The notes beneath the pieces were generated by a model, which saw only the letters and a program-made list of their open reading frames with translations, did not search any database and was not told the origin of the DNA. Made by a program: the position numbers and the translations under genes. Below, one piece after another: positions 24,950 to 33,594 of a stretch of 64,000 nucleotides of DNA. Position 1 is the stretch's first letter, and the number at the start of each line of letters is the position of its first letter. This DNA is from Nocardioides sp. cx-173 (lineage in GTDB: Bacteria > Actinomycetota > Actinomycetes > Propionibacteriales > Nocardioidaceae): assembly GCF_021117365.1 (NCBI RefSeq), contig NZ_CP088262.1, forward strand, positions 3,164,501 to 3,228,500, read 5' to 3'.

Positions 24950-26314
24950 TCAGACCGCGTCCTCGACCGGGCGCTCGGCCTCGCGGCGGGCCGCCGTGTG
25001 CCGGTTCTCCGGGATCGACAGCCCCAGGTTGCCGCGCAGGGTGTCGGCCTCGTACTCGGTGCGGAACAGGCCGCGCTCCTGGAGGATCGGGACCACCTCC
25101 TGGGTGAAGCGGCGGAACGTCGCGGGGTGGGAGTAGTCGATGTTGAAGCCGTCGGCCGCGCGGGCCTCGAACCACTCCTGCAGCCGGTCGGCCACCGTCG
25201 CCGCGGAGCCGACGAACTCACCGGTGGGACGCCGCCGGCTGGCCAGCACCGTCTCGCGCAGCGTCAGCCCCTGCTCCTGGGCCAGCTGGGTGACCTTCTG
25301 CGCCTGGGTGAAGAAGCTGCGCTCGGCGTGCTTGAGCGCCTCGGCGGGGAACGGCGCGTCGAGGTCGTGGGCGCGGAAGTCGTACCAGCCGAAGGAGCGC
25401 GACATGTCCGAGAGCGAGTGGTCGAAGCCGTGGTCGGTCTCGCGGTAGTGCTGCTCGAGCTCGCGGGCCTCCGCGTCGGTGTCCGCGACCACAGTGGTGA
25501 TCCCGGGCATGATGACGACGTCCTCGTCGCGCCGGCCGAGCCGTCGCGCCCGGCCCTTGAGGTCGTCGTAGAACGCCTGACCTGCCTGGACGCTGGGCGC
25601 GAACGTGAAGATGCCCTCGCCGATGCGCGCCCCCAGGTCGCGACCGGCGTCGGAGTCGCCGGCCTGGAACACCACGGGCTGGCCCTGGGCCGAGCGGGAG
25701 ATGTTGAGTGGCCCGGCGACCTTGAAGTACTCCCCGTCGTGGTGCAGCGCGTGCTGCCTGGTCGCGTCGAGGAACACCCCGGACTCCCGGTCGCGCACGA
25801 ACGCGTCGTCCTCGTAGGAGTCCCACAGGCCGCGGAGCAGGTCGACGTACTCCTGGGCCCGTCCGTAGCGGGTGGCGTAGTCGAAGTGCTCCTCGAGCCC
25901 GAAGTTGCCGGCGGCGCCGGGGTCGCCGCTGGTCACGACGTTCCACCCGGCGCGGCCGCGGCTGATCAGGTCGAGCGAGGCGAACCGGCGGGCCAGGTTG
26001 AACGGCGAGTTGAACGACGTCGTCGCGGTGCCGACCAGGCCGAGGTGCGTGGTGGTCGCGGACAGGGCCGAGAGCAGGGTGAGCGGCTCCAGCCGGTTGA
26101 GGTAATGGGGCGGGGAGCTGGGGGTGATGAACTGGCTGTCGACGATGAAGACCAGGTCGAACCGCGCGTCCTCCGCCTCTCGCGCCACCCGTGCGAACCA
26201 GTCGATGTCGACCGAGGCGTCGCCCGGGATCTCCGGGTCGCGCCAGAGCTCGTAGGAGCCGGGGCCGCCGACGCCGTAGGGGATGACGCCCAGCTTGATC
26301 TTGCGCTCGGTCAC
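24950..26314 (-). CDS. LLM-class FMN-dependent monooxygenase (NtaA/SnaA/DszA group)
   Basis: 454 residues from GTG 26314, with GAGGAG 8 bases upstream. It is a flavin-dependent TIM-barrel monooxygenase of the long-chain group: DLVFIVDSQF, SRGRAGWNVVTS, ATRYGRAQEYVDLLRGLWDS, and GQPVVFQAGDSDAGRDLGAR are characteristic. Relatives use FMNH2 from a separate reductase to oxidise nitrilotriacetate, sulfonates, sulfones or N-heterocycles. No flavin reductase is adjacent. An imperfect AT-rich palindrome lies 47 bases upstream. The substrate is unknown; pyrimidine (RutA-like) chemistry is possible only by distant analogy. Confidence 0.92.
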   Translation of the reverse strand: MTERKIKLGVIPYGVGGPGSYELWRDPEIPGDASVDIDWFARVAREAEDARFDLVFIVDSQFITPSSPPHYLNRLEPLTLLSALSATTTHLGLVGTATTSFNSPFNLARRFASLDLISRGRAGWNVVTSGDPGAAGNFGLEEHFDYATRYGRAQEYVDLLRGLWDSYEDDAFVRDRESGVFLDATRQHALHHDGEYFKVAGPLNISRSAQGQPVVFQAGDSDAGRDLGARIGEGIFTFAPSVQAGQAFYDDLKGRARRLGRRDEDVVIMPGITTVVADTDAEARELEQHYRETDHGFDHSLSDMSRSFGWYDFRAHDLDAPFPAEALKHAERSFFTQAQKVTQLAQEQGLTLRETVLASRRRPTGEFVGSAATVADRLQEWFEARAADGFNIDYSHPATFRRFTQEVVPILQERGLFRTEYEADTLRGNLGLSIPENRHTAARREAERPVEDAV

Positions 26315-26360
26315 GACGGTGCTCCTCGGGTTCGGCCGGGACGATCCCGGGCCCATTGTG

Positions 26361-26382
26361 TGGTAATCCTACTGAATCACCA
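26361..26382 (-). promoter_or_regulatory. Imperfect palindrome in AT-rich promoter region of the LLM monooxygenase
   Basis: TGGTAATCCTACTGAATCAC plus CA reads as an inverted repeat with outer TGGT/ACCA and inner AT matches. It sits in an unusually AT-rich patch (26359-26390) 47 bases before the GTG start. It may be a regulator site overlapping the promoter; no regulator is assigned. Confidence 0.4.
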
Positions 26383-26433
26383 TACTTAAAGACGACAGGA
26401 GACCACGGTTGGTCGCGGCGCGCCGCGACTGGG

Positions 26434-27537
26434 CTAGCCGAGGTCGACGATCGCGGCGACCGGACCGCCGCCGTCGGGTCCCTGGTGGGCCGCCGACACC
26501 GACACGAACACCGCCGGATCCCCCGTCACCGCGGCGGTGACACCGCCGACCGCGGCCTTGATCTGGCGGTGCCAGTGGACGTCGGAGTCGTCGAGCATCG
26601 CGTTGCGGCGACCGCGGACCTGGCCGTCCTGCGAGACCTCGCACTTGAGGAAGACGTTGACCAGCCGGCCGTCGAGGTCCTCGGTGCGGGGGCGCTCGGG
26701 CAGGTCGAGGCCGGCGGAGCGGATCGCCTCCCAGATGCCGTCCTGGTCCAGCGCGTCCTTCATCACCGAGTGGCCCACCCGGTAGCGCCCGCCGACGCCG
26801 GTCGCGTTGCCGACGACCACCACCTGCGCCTGGTCCAGCTCGACGCCCGACGAGCAGGACGCCACCGCCGAGAACAGGTCGCGGTTGTGCATGACGTCGG
26901 CGTCGGTGGGCATCTCGATCTCGCCGAGCGCGACCGCGATCCCCAGCGCCGTACAGCCGTTGGAGAGGTCCATCGACTCGTGGGTGTGCTCGGTCCACAC
27001 CGTCTTTCCGCGTGACTTGGCGTCGCGGATGGTGTGCACCGTCAGCAGGGGGGTCTTGGTCTGGACGTAGTGGACGTCGGCGACGTCGGTGATGCCGGCG
27101 CGCTCCATCGCGACCTGCACGGCGTCGGCCACCTTGGTCACCATGGCCACTCGGCCGATGTCCTCGGGGAGCAGCGTCTCGCTCATCGCGAAGCCGACGG
27201 TGAGGCGCGGCTCGTCCGTGGGCTCGACGTCCTCGTCCGGGACGGTGGCGAAGATCGTGGCGTGCGGGCTGATGACGCCGTCGGTGCCGCCGGACCACAC
27301 GATCGGGATCTGCTTCACCTGCTCGGCCGGGGCACCCTTCTCGACGAGCACCTCGCGGAAGGCCCGGTCGCTGATGATGCGGGTGTAGTCGTTGACCCCG
27401 CCGTTGCCCTCGGTCTTGCCGATGATCGCGATGACCCGGTCCGCCGCCATGACCCCGTCGTCGATGAGCCTGGCGAGCTCGCTCGCGTCGGCGACGGAGT
27501 GGATCGGGACCTTGCGCACTTCGATGGCGGAGGGCAT
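26434..27537 (-). CDS. Barbiturase / cyanuric acid amidohydrolase family ring-opening amidohydrolase
   Basis: 367 residues, the family length. The AtzD/barbiturase fold is built from three repeats, each with a Ser-Lys pair. Visible anchors are [16 protein letters not shown] (first Lys), the SGGTDG serine motif, VQTKTPLLT with the second Lys, [25 protein letters not shown], and [10 protein letters not shown] near the end. Family members hydrolyse barbiturate to ureidomalonate or cyanuric acid to carboxybiuret; the two are hard to separate by eye. Context (19 bases after a carbamate kinase gene, and a uracil/xanthine-type permease and Mo hydroxylase in the same region) favours barbiturase. No biuret hydrolase gene is seen. 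Confidence 0.9.
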   Translation of the reverse strand: MPSAIEVRKVPIHSVADASELARLIDDGVMAADRVIAIIGKTEGNGGVNDYTRIISDRAFREVLVEKGAPAEQVKQIPIVWSGGTDGVISPHATIFATVPDEDVEPTDEPRLTVGFAMSETLLPEDIGRVAMVTKVADAVQVAMERAGITDVADVHYVQTKTPLLTVHTIRDAKSRGKTVWTEHTHESMDLSNGCTALGIAVALGEIEMPTDADVMHNRDLFSAVASCSSGVELDQAQVVVVGNATGVGGRYRVGHSVMKDALDQDGIWEAIRSAGLDLPERPRTEDLDGRLVNVFLKCEVSQDGQVRGRRNAMLDDSDVHWHRQIKAAVGGVTAAVTGDPAVFVSVSAAHQGPDGGGPVAAIVDLG

Positions 27538-27555
27538 GGGATGTCCTTTCGAGGC

Positions 27556-28488
27556 CTACGCGGGTACGACGACGGTGCCGGACCCACCGTCCACGGCCCG
27601 GTCGATGTTGTCCAGGCTCGTGATCACGGCGCGTCGCCCGGTGCGCTCGACGAAGCGGCACACGGCGTCGACCTTGGGACCCATCGAGCCGCTCGCGAAG
27701 TGCCCCTCCCTGGCGTGGCCGCGCAGCTCGGCCACCCTCACCCGGCCGAGCTCCACGGCATCCGGCCGGCCGTAGCGCAGCACCGCATGAGGTACGTCGG
27801 TCGCCACCACCAGGACGTCGGCCCGCACCGTCTCGGCCAGCAGGGCCGCCGCGAGGTCCTTGTCGATGACCGCCTCCACCCCGCGCAAGCGCCCGTCCTC
27901 GCGCACGACCGGGATCCCGCCGCCGCCGCCCGCGACGACGACGTACCCGGCCTCGATCAGCGAGAGCGCCGCGGGCGCGTCGAGGATCTCGCGCGGCTCG
28001 GGCGAGGCCACGACCCGGCGCCAGCCCCTGTCGCCGCGGTCCTCCCACACCTCGCCGTGCCCCTGCAGCAGGGCCGCCGCCCCCGCCGGCAGGAACCGGC
28101 CGATCGGCTTGGTCGGGTGGGTGAAGCCGGGGTCGTCGCCGTCGACGAGGGTGCGGGTCACAAGCGCCGCCGCGGGCCGGGCGAGCCCGCGCGCGGCGAG
28201 CGCCGCCTCGAGCGCGTTCATGAGCACGAACCCCAGCGTCGCCTGGGTCTGCGCTCCGCACCAGTCCAGCGGCACCGGCGGCACGACCGCGGCGGCGAGC
28301 TCGTTCTTGACCAGGAGGTTGCCGACCTGCGGGCCGTTGCCGTGGGTGAGCACGACCTCGACGTCGTGGCTCAGCAGGTCGGCGACCGCGGCCATCGCCA
28401 CCTCGGCCGCGGCGATCTGGTCCTCCGGGCGGGCGCGCCCGTCGGCGCCGGTCATGGCGTTGCCGCCCAGCGCGAGCAGGACCCTCAT
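27556..28488 (-). CDS. arcC: Carbamate kinase
   Basis: 310 residues, typical length. It catalyses carbamoyl phosphate + ADP to carbamate + ATP in the catabolic direction. Motifs include LLALGGNAM, LTHGNGPQVGNLLV, DWCGAQTQA, VVAGGGGGIPVV, GVEAVIDKDLAAALLA (catalytic lysine region), FASGSMGPKVDA and the Gly-rich end. No arginine deiminase or ornithine carbamoyltransferase gene is nearby, so the carbamoyl phosphate must come from elsewhere. The AllFGH-like operon at 51.0-54.5 kb is a natural source. It lies between the SLC13 permease and the barbiturase gene on the same strand. Confidence 0.95.
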   Translation of the reverse strand: MRVLLALGGNAMTGADGRARPEDQIAAAEVAMAAVADLLSHDVEVVLTHGNGPQVGNLLVKNELAAAVVPPVPLDWCGAQTQATLGFVLMNALEAALAARGLARPAAALVTRTLVDGDDPGFTHPTKPIGRFLPAGAAALLQGHGEVWEDRGDRGWRRVVASPEPREILDAPAALSLIEAGYVVVAGGGGGIPVVREDGRLRGVEAVIDKDLAAALLAETVRADVLVVATDVPHAVLRYGRPDAVELGRVRVAELRGHAREGHFASGSMGPKVDAVCRFVERTGRRAVITSLDNIDRAVDGGSGTVVVPA

Positions 28489-28528
28489 GCGCCGACCCTA
28501 GGCCTCCCGTCGCGCGGCGGCGAGCGCG

Positions 28529-29821
28529 CTAGATCACGAAGTACCGCAGCCAGACGTAGAGCCACGCGACGCACAGCGACGCGAACGTGACCACGAGGCC
28601 GTACTTGGTGAAGCGCCAGAAGCTGATCGGCTCACCGGCCTTGTGGGCGATGCCGAGCACGACGACGTTGGCGCCGGCCGCGACCGCGGTGGTGTTGCCC
28701 CCCAGGTCCGCGCCGAGGGCGAAGGCCCACCACAGCGGGTTGCCCGACCCGGGGTTGCCCGAGCCGGCCACCAGGTCCTGCACGATCGGCACCATCGCCG
28801 CCGTGTAGGGGATGTTGTCGACGAACCCGCCGACGATGGCGGACCCGAACAGCAGACTGCTGGCCGCGAGCAGATCCTGACCGCCGAAGGCCGCCGCGGC
28901 CCGCTCGCCCAGCTCGCCGATCACGCCGACCTCGACCAGCCCGCCGACGAGGACGAAGAGCGCCATGAAGAACACCAGCGTGCCCCACTCAACCTCCTCG
29001 AGGAACTCCTGCGAGGAGGTGCGGCTCACCAGCACCATCGCGCCGGCACCGAGCATCGCGACGACCGACGGGTCCAGGTGCAGCACCGTGTGCAGACCGA
29101 AGGCGAGCATCACGATGCTCAGCACCACCAGGCACGACGTGAGCCTGCGGCGGTCGGTGATGGCCGCCCCCGGGTCGACCTCCTGCATGGCCGCGGCGGC
29201 GAGCTCGCCGACCTCGCCCAGCTGGCGGCGGAACAGCAGGCGGCACAGCAGGACCAGCCCGGCGACGATCAGCACGGTCACGGGCAGGGTGTGCACCAGG
29301 AAGTCGTTGAAGGACAGCCCGGCGCGACTGGCGATGATGATGTTGGGCGGGTCGCCGATCAGCGTGGCGGTGCCGCCGATGTTGGAGGCGAAGACCAGCG
29401 AGATCAGGTACGGCGCGGAGGGCAGCCCGAGCCGCCGGCACACCGACAGCGTGACCGGCGCGACGAGCAGCACCGTGGTGACGTTGTCCAGCAGCGCGGA
29501 CGCCGTCGCCGTGACGATGATCAGCAGCGTCAGCAGACGTGCCGGGCGGCCGCGCGACGCCCTGGCCGACCACAGCGCGAGGTACTCGAACAGCCCCGTC
29601 TGCTTGAGGATGCTGACGATCACCATCATCCCAAACAGCAGGAAGATGACGTTCCAGTCGACGCCGGTCTCGTGGTCGAAGAACGCGCTGTCGGCGTCCA
29701 CCAGCCCGAGGACGGTCATGGCCGCGACACCCCCCAGCGCGGCGGCGACGCGGTCGATCCTCTCGGTGGCGATGAAGGCGTAGGCCACCAGGAAGATGGC
29801 GACCGCGGCGCTGACGATCAA
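28529..29821 (-). CDS. SLC13/ArsB-NhaD superfamily permease
   Basis: 430 residues with about 11-12 membrane helices. Superfamily signatures are DNVTTVLLVAPVT in the first half, SNIGGTATLIGDPPNII, GGFVDNIPYTAAMVP and GADLGGNTTAVAAGAN in the second, showing the two inverted repeats. Members move dicarboxylates, sodium/protons or arsenite; no arsenic genes are nearby. A dicarboxylate such as malonate is attractive given the barbiturase downstream, but this is inference. Its ATG overlaps the antiporter stop (ATGA at 29818-29821), and carbamate kinase follows after 40 bases, so it joins the two halves of the operon. Confidence 0.88.
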   Translation of the reverse strand: MIVSAAVAIFLVAYAFIATERIDRVAAALGGVAAMTVLGLVDADSAFFDHETGVDWNVIFLLFGMMVIVSILKQTGLFEYLALWSARASRGRPARLLTLLIIVTATASALLDNVTTVLLVAPVTLSVCRRLGLPSAPYLISLVFASNIGGTATLIGDPPNIIIASRAGLSFNDFLVHTLPVTVLIVAGLVLLCRLLFRRQLGEVGELAAAAMQEVDPGAAITDRRRLTSCLVVLSIVMLAFGLHTVLHLDPSVVAMLGAGAMVLVSRTSSQEFLEEVEWGTLVFFMALFVLVGGLVEVGVIGELGERAAAAFGGQDLLAASSLLFGSAIVGGFVDNIPYTAAMVPIVQDLVAGSGNPGSGNPLWWAFALGADLGGNTTAVAAGANVVVLGIAHKAGEPISFWRFTKYGLVVTFASLCVAWLYVWLRYFVI

Positions 29822-31323
29822 GCGGAGCTCCGTTCGGGGAGGTCGATGTACCAGCCCGCCAGGCGACCGTGGTCGCTGACCGCGCGAAGACGTCGCTCGA
29901 TGGCGGCGTGGTCGTCGCGGGCGGCGGCGACCAGGACGTGGTCGCCGACCCGCAGGACGGCGGTGGGACCGGGGGCGGTGATGGTGCCGTCGCGCAGCAG
30001 CAGCGAGACCGCCGAGCCCGCCGGCAGCCGCAGCTCGGCGACCTCCACGCCGGCCAGGCGGGAGCCGGGCGGCACCGTGAACTGCAGCAGCGTCGCCCCC
30101 AGCTCCTCCAGCGGCGCGGACTCGATCGGGAGGTCACGGGGCTGCTCCCCCGCCGCGGCACCCAGCCGTCGTGCGACCCAGGGCAGCGTGGGGCCCTGCA
30201 CGAGCGTGAAGATGACGACCAGCAGGAACACCACGTCGAAGACCCGCTCCGCCGACGGCAGCCCGACGCTCATCGGGATGGTGGCCAGCACGATCGGCAC
30301 GGCTCCGCGCAGGCCGGCCCAGCTGATGAACGCCTGGTCGCGCCAGGGCACCCGGAACGGCGTCGCGCAGAGCACCACCGAGAGCGGCCTGGCCACCAGC
30401 GTCAGCACCCCGCCGACCAGCAGCGCGTAGGGCAGCGCGTCCCAGAGCCGGGCCGGGCTGGCCAGCAGCCCCAGCAGCACGAACAGCCCGATCTGCGAGA
30501 GCCAGGCCAGCCCCTCCACGAAGCTGCCCGTGGCCGTGCGGTGCGGCAGGTCGGCGTTGCCCAGCGTCAGCCCGGCGACGTAGATCGCCATGAGCGCGCT
30601 GGCTCCTGCGACTCCGGCCACCGCGAAGCCGAGGACGGCGATGGCGAGGGTGGCGATGGGATACAGCCCCGAGGCCGGCAGGGCGCTGCGCACGAGCACC
30701 CACAGCCCGAGGCGGGCGACGACGTACCCGAGGACCACGCCGAGCACCAGCTGGTAGACGACCTGGCCGAGGATGCCGAGCCCACTCGAGTCGGCCCAGG
30801 CGCTCGAGGTGACGACGGTGACCAGGATGATGACCGGCGGGTCGTTGAAGCCGGACTCCGCCTCCACGGTCGCCCGCAGCCGGCCGCGGATCGGCATCGA
30901 GCGGAGCACCGCGAACACCGCGGCCGCGTCGGTGGACGAGGCGACAGCGCCGAGCAGGATCGCCGTGCGCAGGTCGACGTCGAGCACGAGGTAGACCAGG
31001 CCCGACGTCACCGCGACGGAGATCGCGACACCGACGGTGGCCAGCACGCCGGCCAGGGGCGCGACGGGTCGCACGACCTTCCAGTCGGTGGTGAAGCCGC
31101 CCTCGGCCAGGATCACCGCCAGCGCGGCGGTGCCGAGGATCTGGGTGAGGTCGGCGTCCTCGAACTGCAGGCCGAGGCCGGACTCGCCCAGCACCAGGCC
31201 CAGGGCGAGGTACACGAGCAGGCTGGGCAGCCCGGCCCGGGTGGAGATGCGGACGGCGGCCACGGCCGCCAGGAGAACACCCGCCCCCACGAGCAGGGCG
31301 AGGTTCAGGTCAGCCGGATCCAC
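29818..31323 (-). CDS. Potassium/proton (CPA-type) antiporter with C-terminal TrkA-C domain
   Basis: 501 residues from GTG 31323. Some 12 membrane helices occupy the first 390 residues, with ILAEGGFTTDW, SSTDAAAVFAVLRS and ESGFNDPPVIILV typical of NhaP2/CvrA-type antiporters. Residues from about 410 form a soluble TrkA-C (RCK_C) regulatory domain (LAGVEVAELRLPAGSAVSLL), usually a nucleotide or ligand sensor. The final about 60 residues are charged and soluble. The gene overlaps the SPFH-like gene upstream by 14 bases and the SLC13 permease downstream by 4, so the three are likely coupled. Confidence 0.9.
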   Translation of the reverse strand: MDPADLNLALLVGAGVLLAAVAAVRISTRAGLPSLLVYLALGLVLGESGLGLQFEDADLTQILGTAALAVILAEGGFTTDWKVVRPVAPLAGVLATVGVAISVAVTSGLVYLVLDVDLRTAILLGAVASSTDAAAVFAVLRSMPIRGRLRATVEAESGFNDPPVIILVTVVTSSAWADSSGLGILGQVVYQLVLGVVLGYVVARLGLWVLVRSALPASGLYPIATLAIAVLGFAVAGVAGASALMAIYVAGLTLGNADLPHRTATGSFVEGLAWLSQIGLFVLLGLLASPARLWDALPYALLVGGVLTLVARPLSVVLCATPFRVPWRDQAFISWAGLRGAVPIVLATIPMSVGLPSAERVFDVVFLLVVIFTLVQGPTLPWVARRLGAAAGEQPRDLPIESAPLEELGATLLQFTVPPGSRLAGVEVAELRLPAGSAVSLLLRDGTITAPGPTAVLRVGDHVLVAAARDDHAAIERRLRAVSDHGRLAGWYIDLPERSSA

Positions 31324-31855
31324 GGGCCGCCGTGACGCTCGTGGAGGGCACGAGCAGGACGTCGAGCTCGACGAGCTCCAGGTCGACCACGCGGACTCCG
31401 CGCGGACGGGTGACGGCGTCGGCGGCCGCGACCAGGGACGGCCAGGACTGCGTGAGCTCCTCGGCCAGGTCGGCGACCGCACGACGCCGTACCGCCTCGG
31501 CGAGCACCCGCTGGGCCGCCACCTCCGCGGAGGCGAGCGGCTCGACGAAGCGCTCGAGGGGGCTCGGCGGCACCAGCGTGACGCGGGCCAGCACGAGCAG
31601 GCGTACGTCGCGTCCGTCGGCCGTGTCAGCACGCACGACCAACGGGAGCTCCTGCGGGGCGACGGGGACGACCTCTGCCCGGTCGACTCCCGGCCACCGC
31701 AGGCGCAGCCCAGCCCCGGTGACCCGCGAGACGATCCCCCGCCGGATCACCACGAGCACGTGCCCTTCGGGCACCCACCGGACCGAGACCGTCGCGAGGA
31801 GAGCGAGGAGCGGCACTCCCAGGAGAGCCACCATGGGGACCTGGTACTCATCCAC
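31310..31855 (-). CDS. Short SPFH/band-7-like membrane protein
   Basis: 181 residues from GTG 31855, with GAGGAGG 5 bases upstream. One N-terminal hydrophobic helix (VALLGVPLLALLATVSV) is followed by a beta-rich segment starting VPEGHVLVVIRRG and VTGAGLRLRWPGVDRAEVVP, then a helical part (EVAAQRVLAEAVRRRAVADL), like a minimal stomatin/SPFH domain. The C-terminal coiled region of normal stomatins is missing. It may be an antiporter partner or membrane scaffold; function unproven. It is divergent from the histidine kinase gene. Confidence 0.7.
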   Translation of the reverse strand: MDEYQVPMVALLGVPLLALLATVSVRWVPEGHVLVVIRRGIVSRVTGAGLRLRWPGVDRAEVVPVAPQELPLVVRADTADGRDVRLLVLARVTLVPPSPLERFVEPLASAEVAAQRVLAEAVRRRAVADLAEELTQSWPSLVAAADAVTRPRGVRVVDLELVELDVLLVPSTSVTAARGSG

Positions 31856-31916
31856 GTGACCCTCCTCGCTCTGCTCGTCGACACCTCCAGTGTCGGCTGC
31901 GGCGCGCTCGCGGACC

Positions 31917-31934
31917 ATGGGTGCTACCACCCAT
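31917..31934. promoter_or_regulatory. 18-bp perfect palindrome between divergent SPFH and histidine kinase genes
   Basis: ATGGGTG-CTAC-CACCCAT: 7-bp perfect arms with a 4-bp centre, 61 bp before the kinase start and 62 bp before the SPFH start. Size and symmetry suit a dimeric LuxR/NarL-type regulator such as the one encoded at 32948. Candidate autoregulatory operator controlling both directions. Confidence 0.5.
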
Positions 31935-31994
31935 CTCCCCGCCAGGGCGGCCGCCCGCGTGGACTCCGTGCGCCGAGTCCGGGAGGGTGAGGGC

Positions 31995-32951
31995 GTGGCC
32001 TGGCAACCGTCGCTCTTCTGGAAGGTCTTCCTCACCAACGGGGTCGTCTTCGTCGTGGGCACCCTGACCCTCGTGCTGTCGCCCGCCAGCGTCTCTCGGC
32101 AGCCGCTGCTGTCCGAGGTGCTGGTGCTCACCGTCGGGCTCGGCCTCATGCTGCTGGCCGACGCGGTGTTTCTGCGCCGCAGCCTGACCCCGGTGGACCG
32201 CGTCGTCGCCCAGATGGCGACCGTCGAGCTGCTCAAGCCGGGCCACCGGCTCGCCGAGCCCTCCGGCGGACCCGGCGCGCAGCTGGTGCGCGGCTACAAC
32301 GCCATGCTCGACCGCCTCGAGGCCGAGCGCAGCGCGAGCAACGCCCAGGCGCTGGCCGCCCAGGAGGCAGAGCGGCACCGGATCGCCCAGGAGCTGCACG
32401 ACCAGGTCGGGCAGAGCCTCACCGTCGTCCTGCTGGGGCTCAAGCAGGTGCAGGCCCAGGCGCCCCCGGAGCTGGCCGAGGAGCTCGGGCTGGTCCGCGA
32501 GAGCGTGCGCGCCGGCCTCGACGACATCCGCCGGGTGGCGCGCGAGCTGCGCCCCGGCGTACTCGAGGACCTGGGGCTGCACAGCGCGCTCGCCGCCCTC
32601 GCCTCCGACTTCTCGGCCCACTCCGGCACCCACGTACGGCGCACGGTCGCCCGCGGCCTGCCGGCGCTGTCGCCGCAGGCCGAGCTGGTCGTCTACCGGG
32701 TCGCCCAGGAGGCGCTGACGAACGTGGCCCGCCACGCCGACGCCCAGCAGGTCACGCTCTCGCTGACCCGGCTCGGTGACCGGGTGGTGTTGGAGGTCTC
32801 CGACGACGGCCGGGGCACCGACGGCAGCCACCCCGGCACCGGGCTGCTCGGGATGCGGGAGCGGGCCCTGCTCGTCGGGGGCGAGGTCACCGTCACCGGG
32901 GGGCCGGGTCTCGGCACGACCGTCCGGCTCGCCGTACCGGTGCCCTCGTGA
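31995..32951 (+). CDS. Membrane sensor histidine kinase (HisKA_3, NarL/LiaS type)
   Basis: 318 residues from GTG 31995; longer in-frame starts exist back to 31890 but would run through the palindromic operator. Two membrane helices (about 9-29 and 40-60) with almost no periplasmic loop imply an intramembrane sensor. A HAMP-like linker (60-110) follows, then the dimerisation motif ERHRIAQELHDQVGQ with phospho-acceptor His135, and an ATPase domain with VYRVAQEALTNVARHA, VSDDGRGTDG and GTGLLGMRERA. It is coupled to its response regulator through a GTGA overlap. The signal is unknown. Confidence 0.92.
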   Translation: MAWQPSLFWKVFLTNGVVFVVGTLTLVLSPASVSRQPLLSEVLVLTVGLGLMLLADAVFLRRSLTPVDRVVAQMATVELLKPGHRLAEPSGGPGAQLVRGYNAMLDRLEAERSASNAQALAAQEAERHRIAQELHDQVGQSLTVVLLGLKQVQAQAPPELAEELGLVRESVRAGLDDIRRVARELRPGVLEDLGLHSALAALASDFSAHSGTHVRRTVARGLPALSPQAELVVYRVAQEALTNVARHADAQQVTLSLTRLGDRVVLEVSDDGRGTDGSHPGTGLLGMRERALLVGGEVTVTGGPGLGTTVRLAVPVPS

Positions 32952-33592
32952 TCAGGATCCTGCTCGTCGACGACCACGCGCTGGTGCGGCGCGGCGTACG
33001 GCTGATCCTGGAGCAGGAGCCGGACCTGACGGTCGTCGGCGAGGCCGGCGACGGCGCCGAGGCGGTCGCCGCGCTGCGCGACCTCGAGGTGGACCTGGTC
33101 GTGCTCGACATCGCGATGCCGCGCATGACCGGCCTGCAGGCGGCGCGCGAGATGACCCGCCTCCGCAGGCCACCCAAGATCCTGATGCTGTCGATGCACG
33201 ACAACGAGCAGTACTTCTTCGAGTCGCTCAAGGTCGGCGCCAGCGGCTACGTGCTCAAGTCGGTCGCCGACGAGGACCTGGTCGGCGCCGTCCGCGCCGC
33301 CATGCGCGGCGAGGCGTTCGTCTACCCCGGTGCGATGGGCGCCCTGGCCCGCGACTACCTCGACCGGCTGCGCCGCGGCGAGAGCGTCCCCGCGACGGTG
33401 CTGACCGAGCGCGAGGACGAGGTGCTCAAGCTGATCGCCGAGGGACAGTCGTCCAAGGAGATCGCGCGCGCGCTCACGATCAGCATCAAGACCGTCGAGC
33501 GCCACCGCGCGAACATCCTCGCCAAGCTCGGCATGCGCGACCGCACCCAGCTCACCCGCTACGCCATCCGCGCCGGCCTGATCGAGCCCTGA
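32948..33592 (+). CDS. LuxR/NarL-family response regulator
   Basis: 214 residues from GTG 32948. The receiver domain has the acidic pocket (VDDH), the phospho-acceptor Asp54 (VVLDIAMP), and Lys in YVLKSVADED. The C-terminal LuxR helix-turn-helix contains LTEREDEVLKLIAEGQSSKE and IKTVERHRANILAKLGM. It pairs with the preceding kinase. The 18-bp palindrome at 31917-31934 is its likely binding site. It converges with the methyltransferase gene, with only 2 bases between stops. Confidence 0.95.
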   Translation: MIRILLVDDHALVRRGVRLILEQEPDLTVVGEAGDGAEAVAALRDLEVDLVVLDIAMPRMTGLQAAREMTRLRRPPKILMLSMHDNEQYFFESLKVGASGYVLKSVADEDLVGAVRAAMRGEAFVYPGAMGALARDYLDRLRRGESVPATVLTEREDEVLKLIAEGQSSKEIARALTISIKTVERHRANILAKLGMRDRTQLTRYAIRAGLIEP

Positions 33593-33594
33593 GG

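Noticed and set aside
26434..27537. Cyanuric acid hydrolase as the preferred call
   Set aside because: Same family and not excluded, but there is no biuret or allophanate hydrolase in the window, while carbamate kinase, NCS2 permease and Mo hydroxylase favour barbiturate chemistry.
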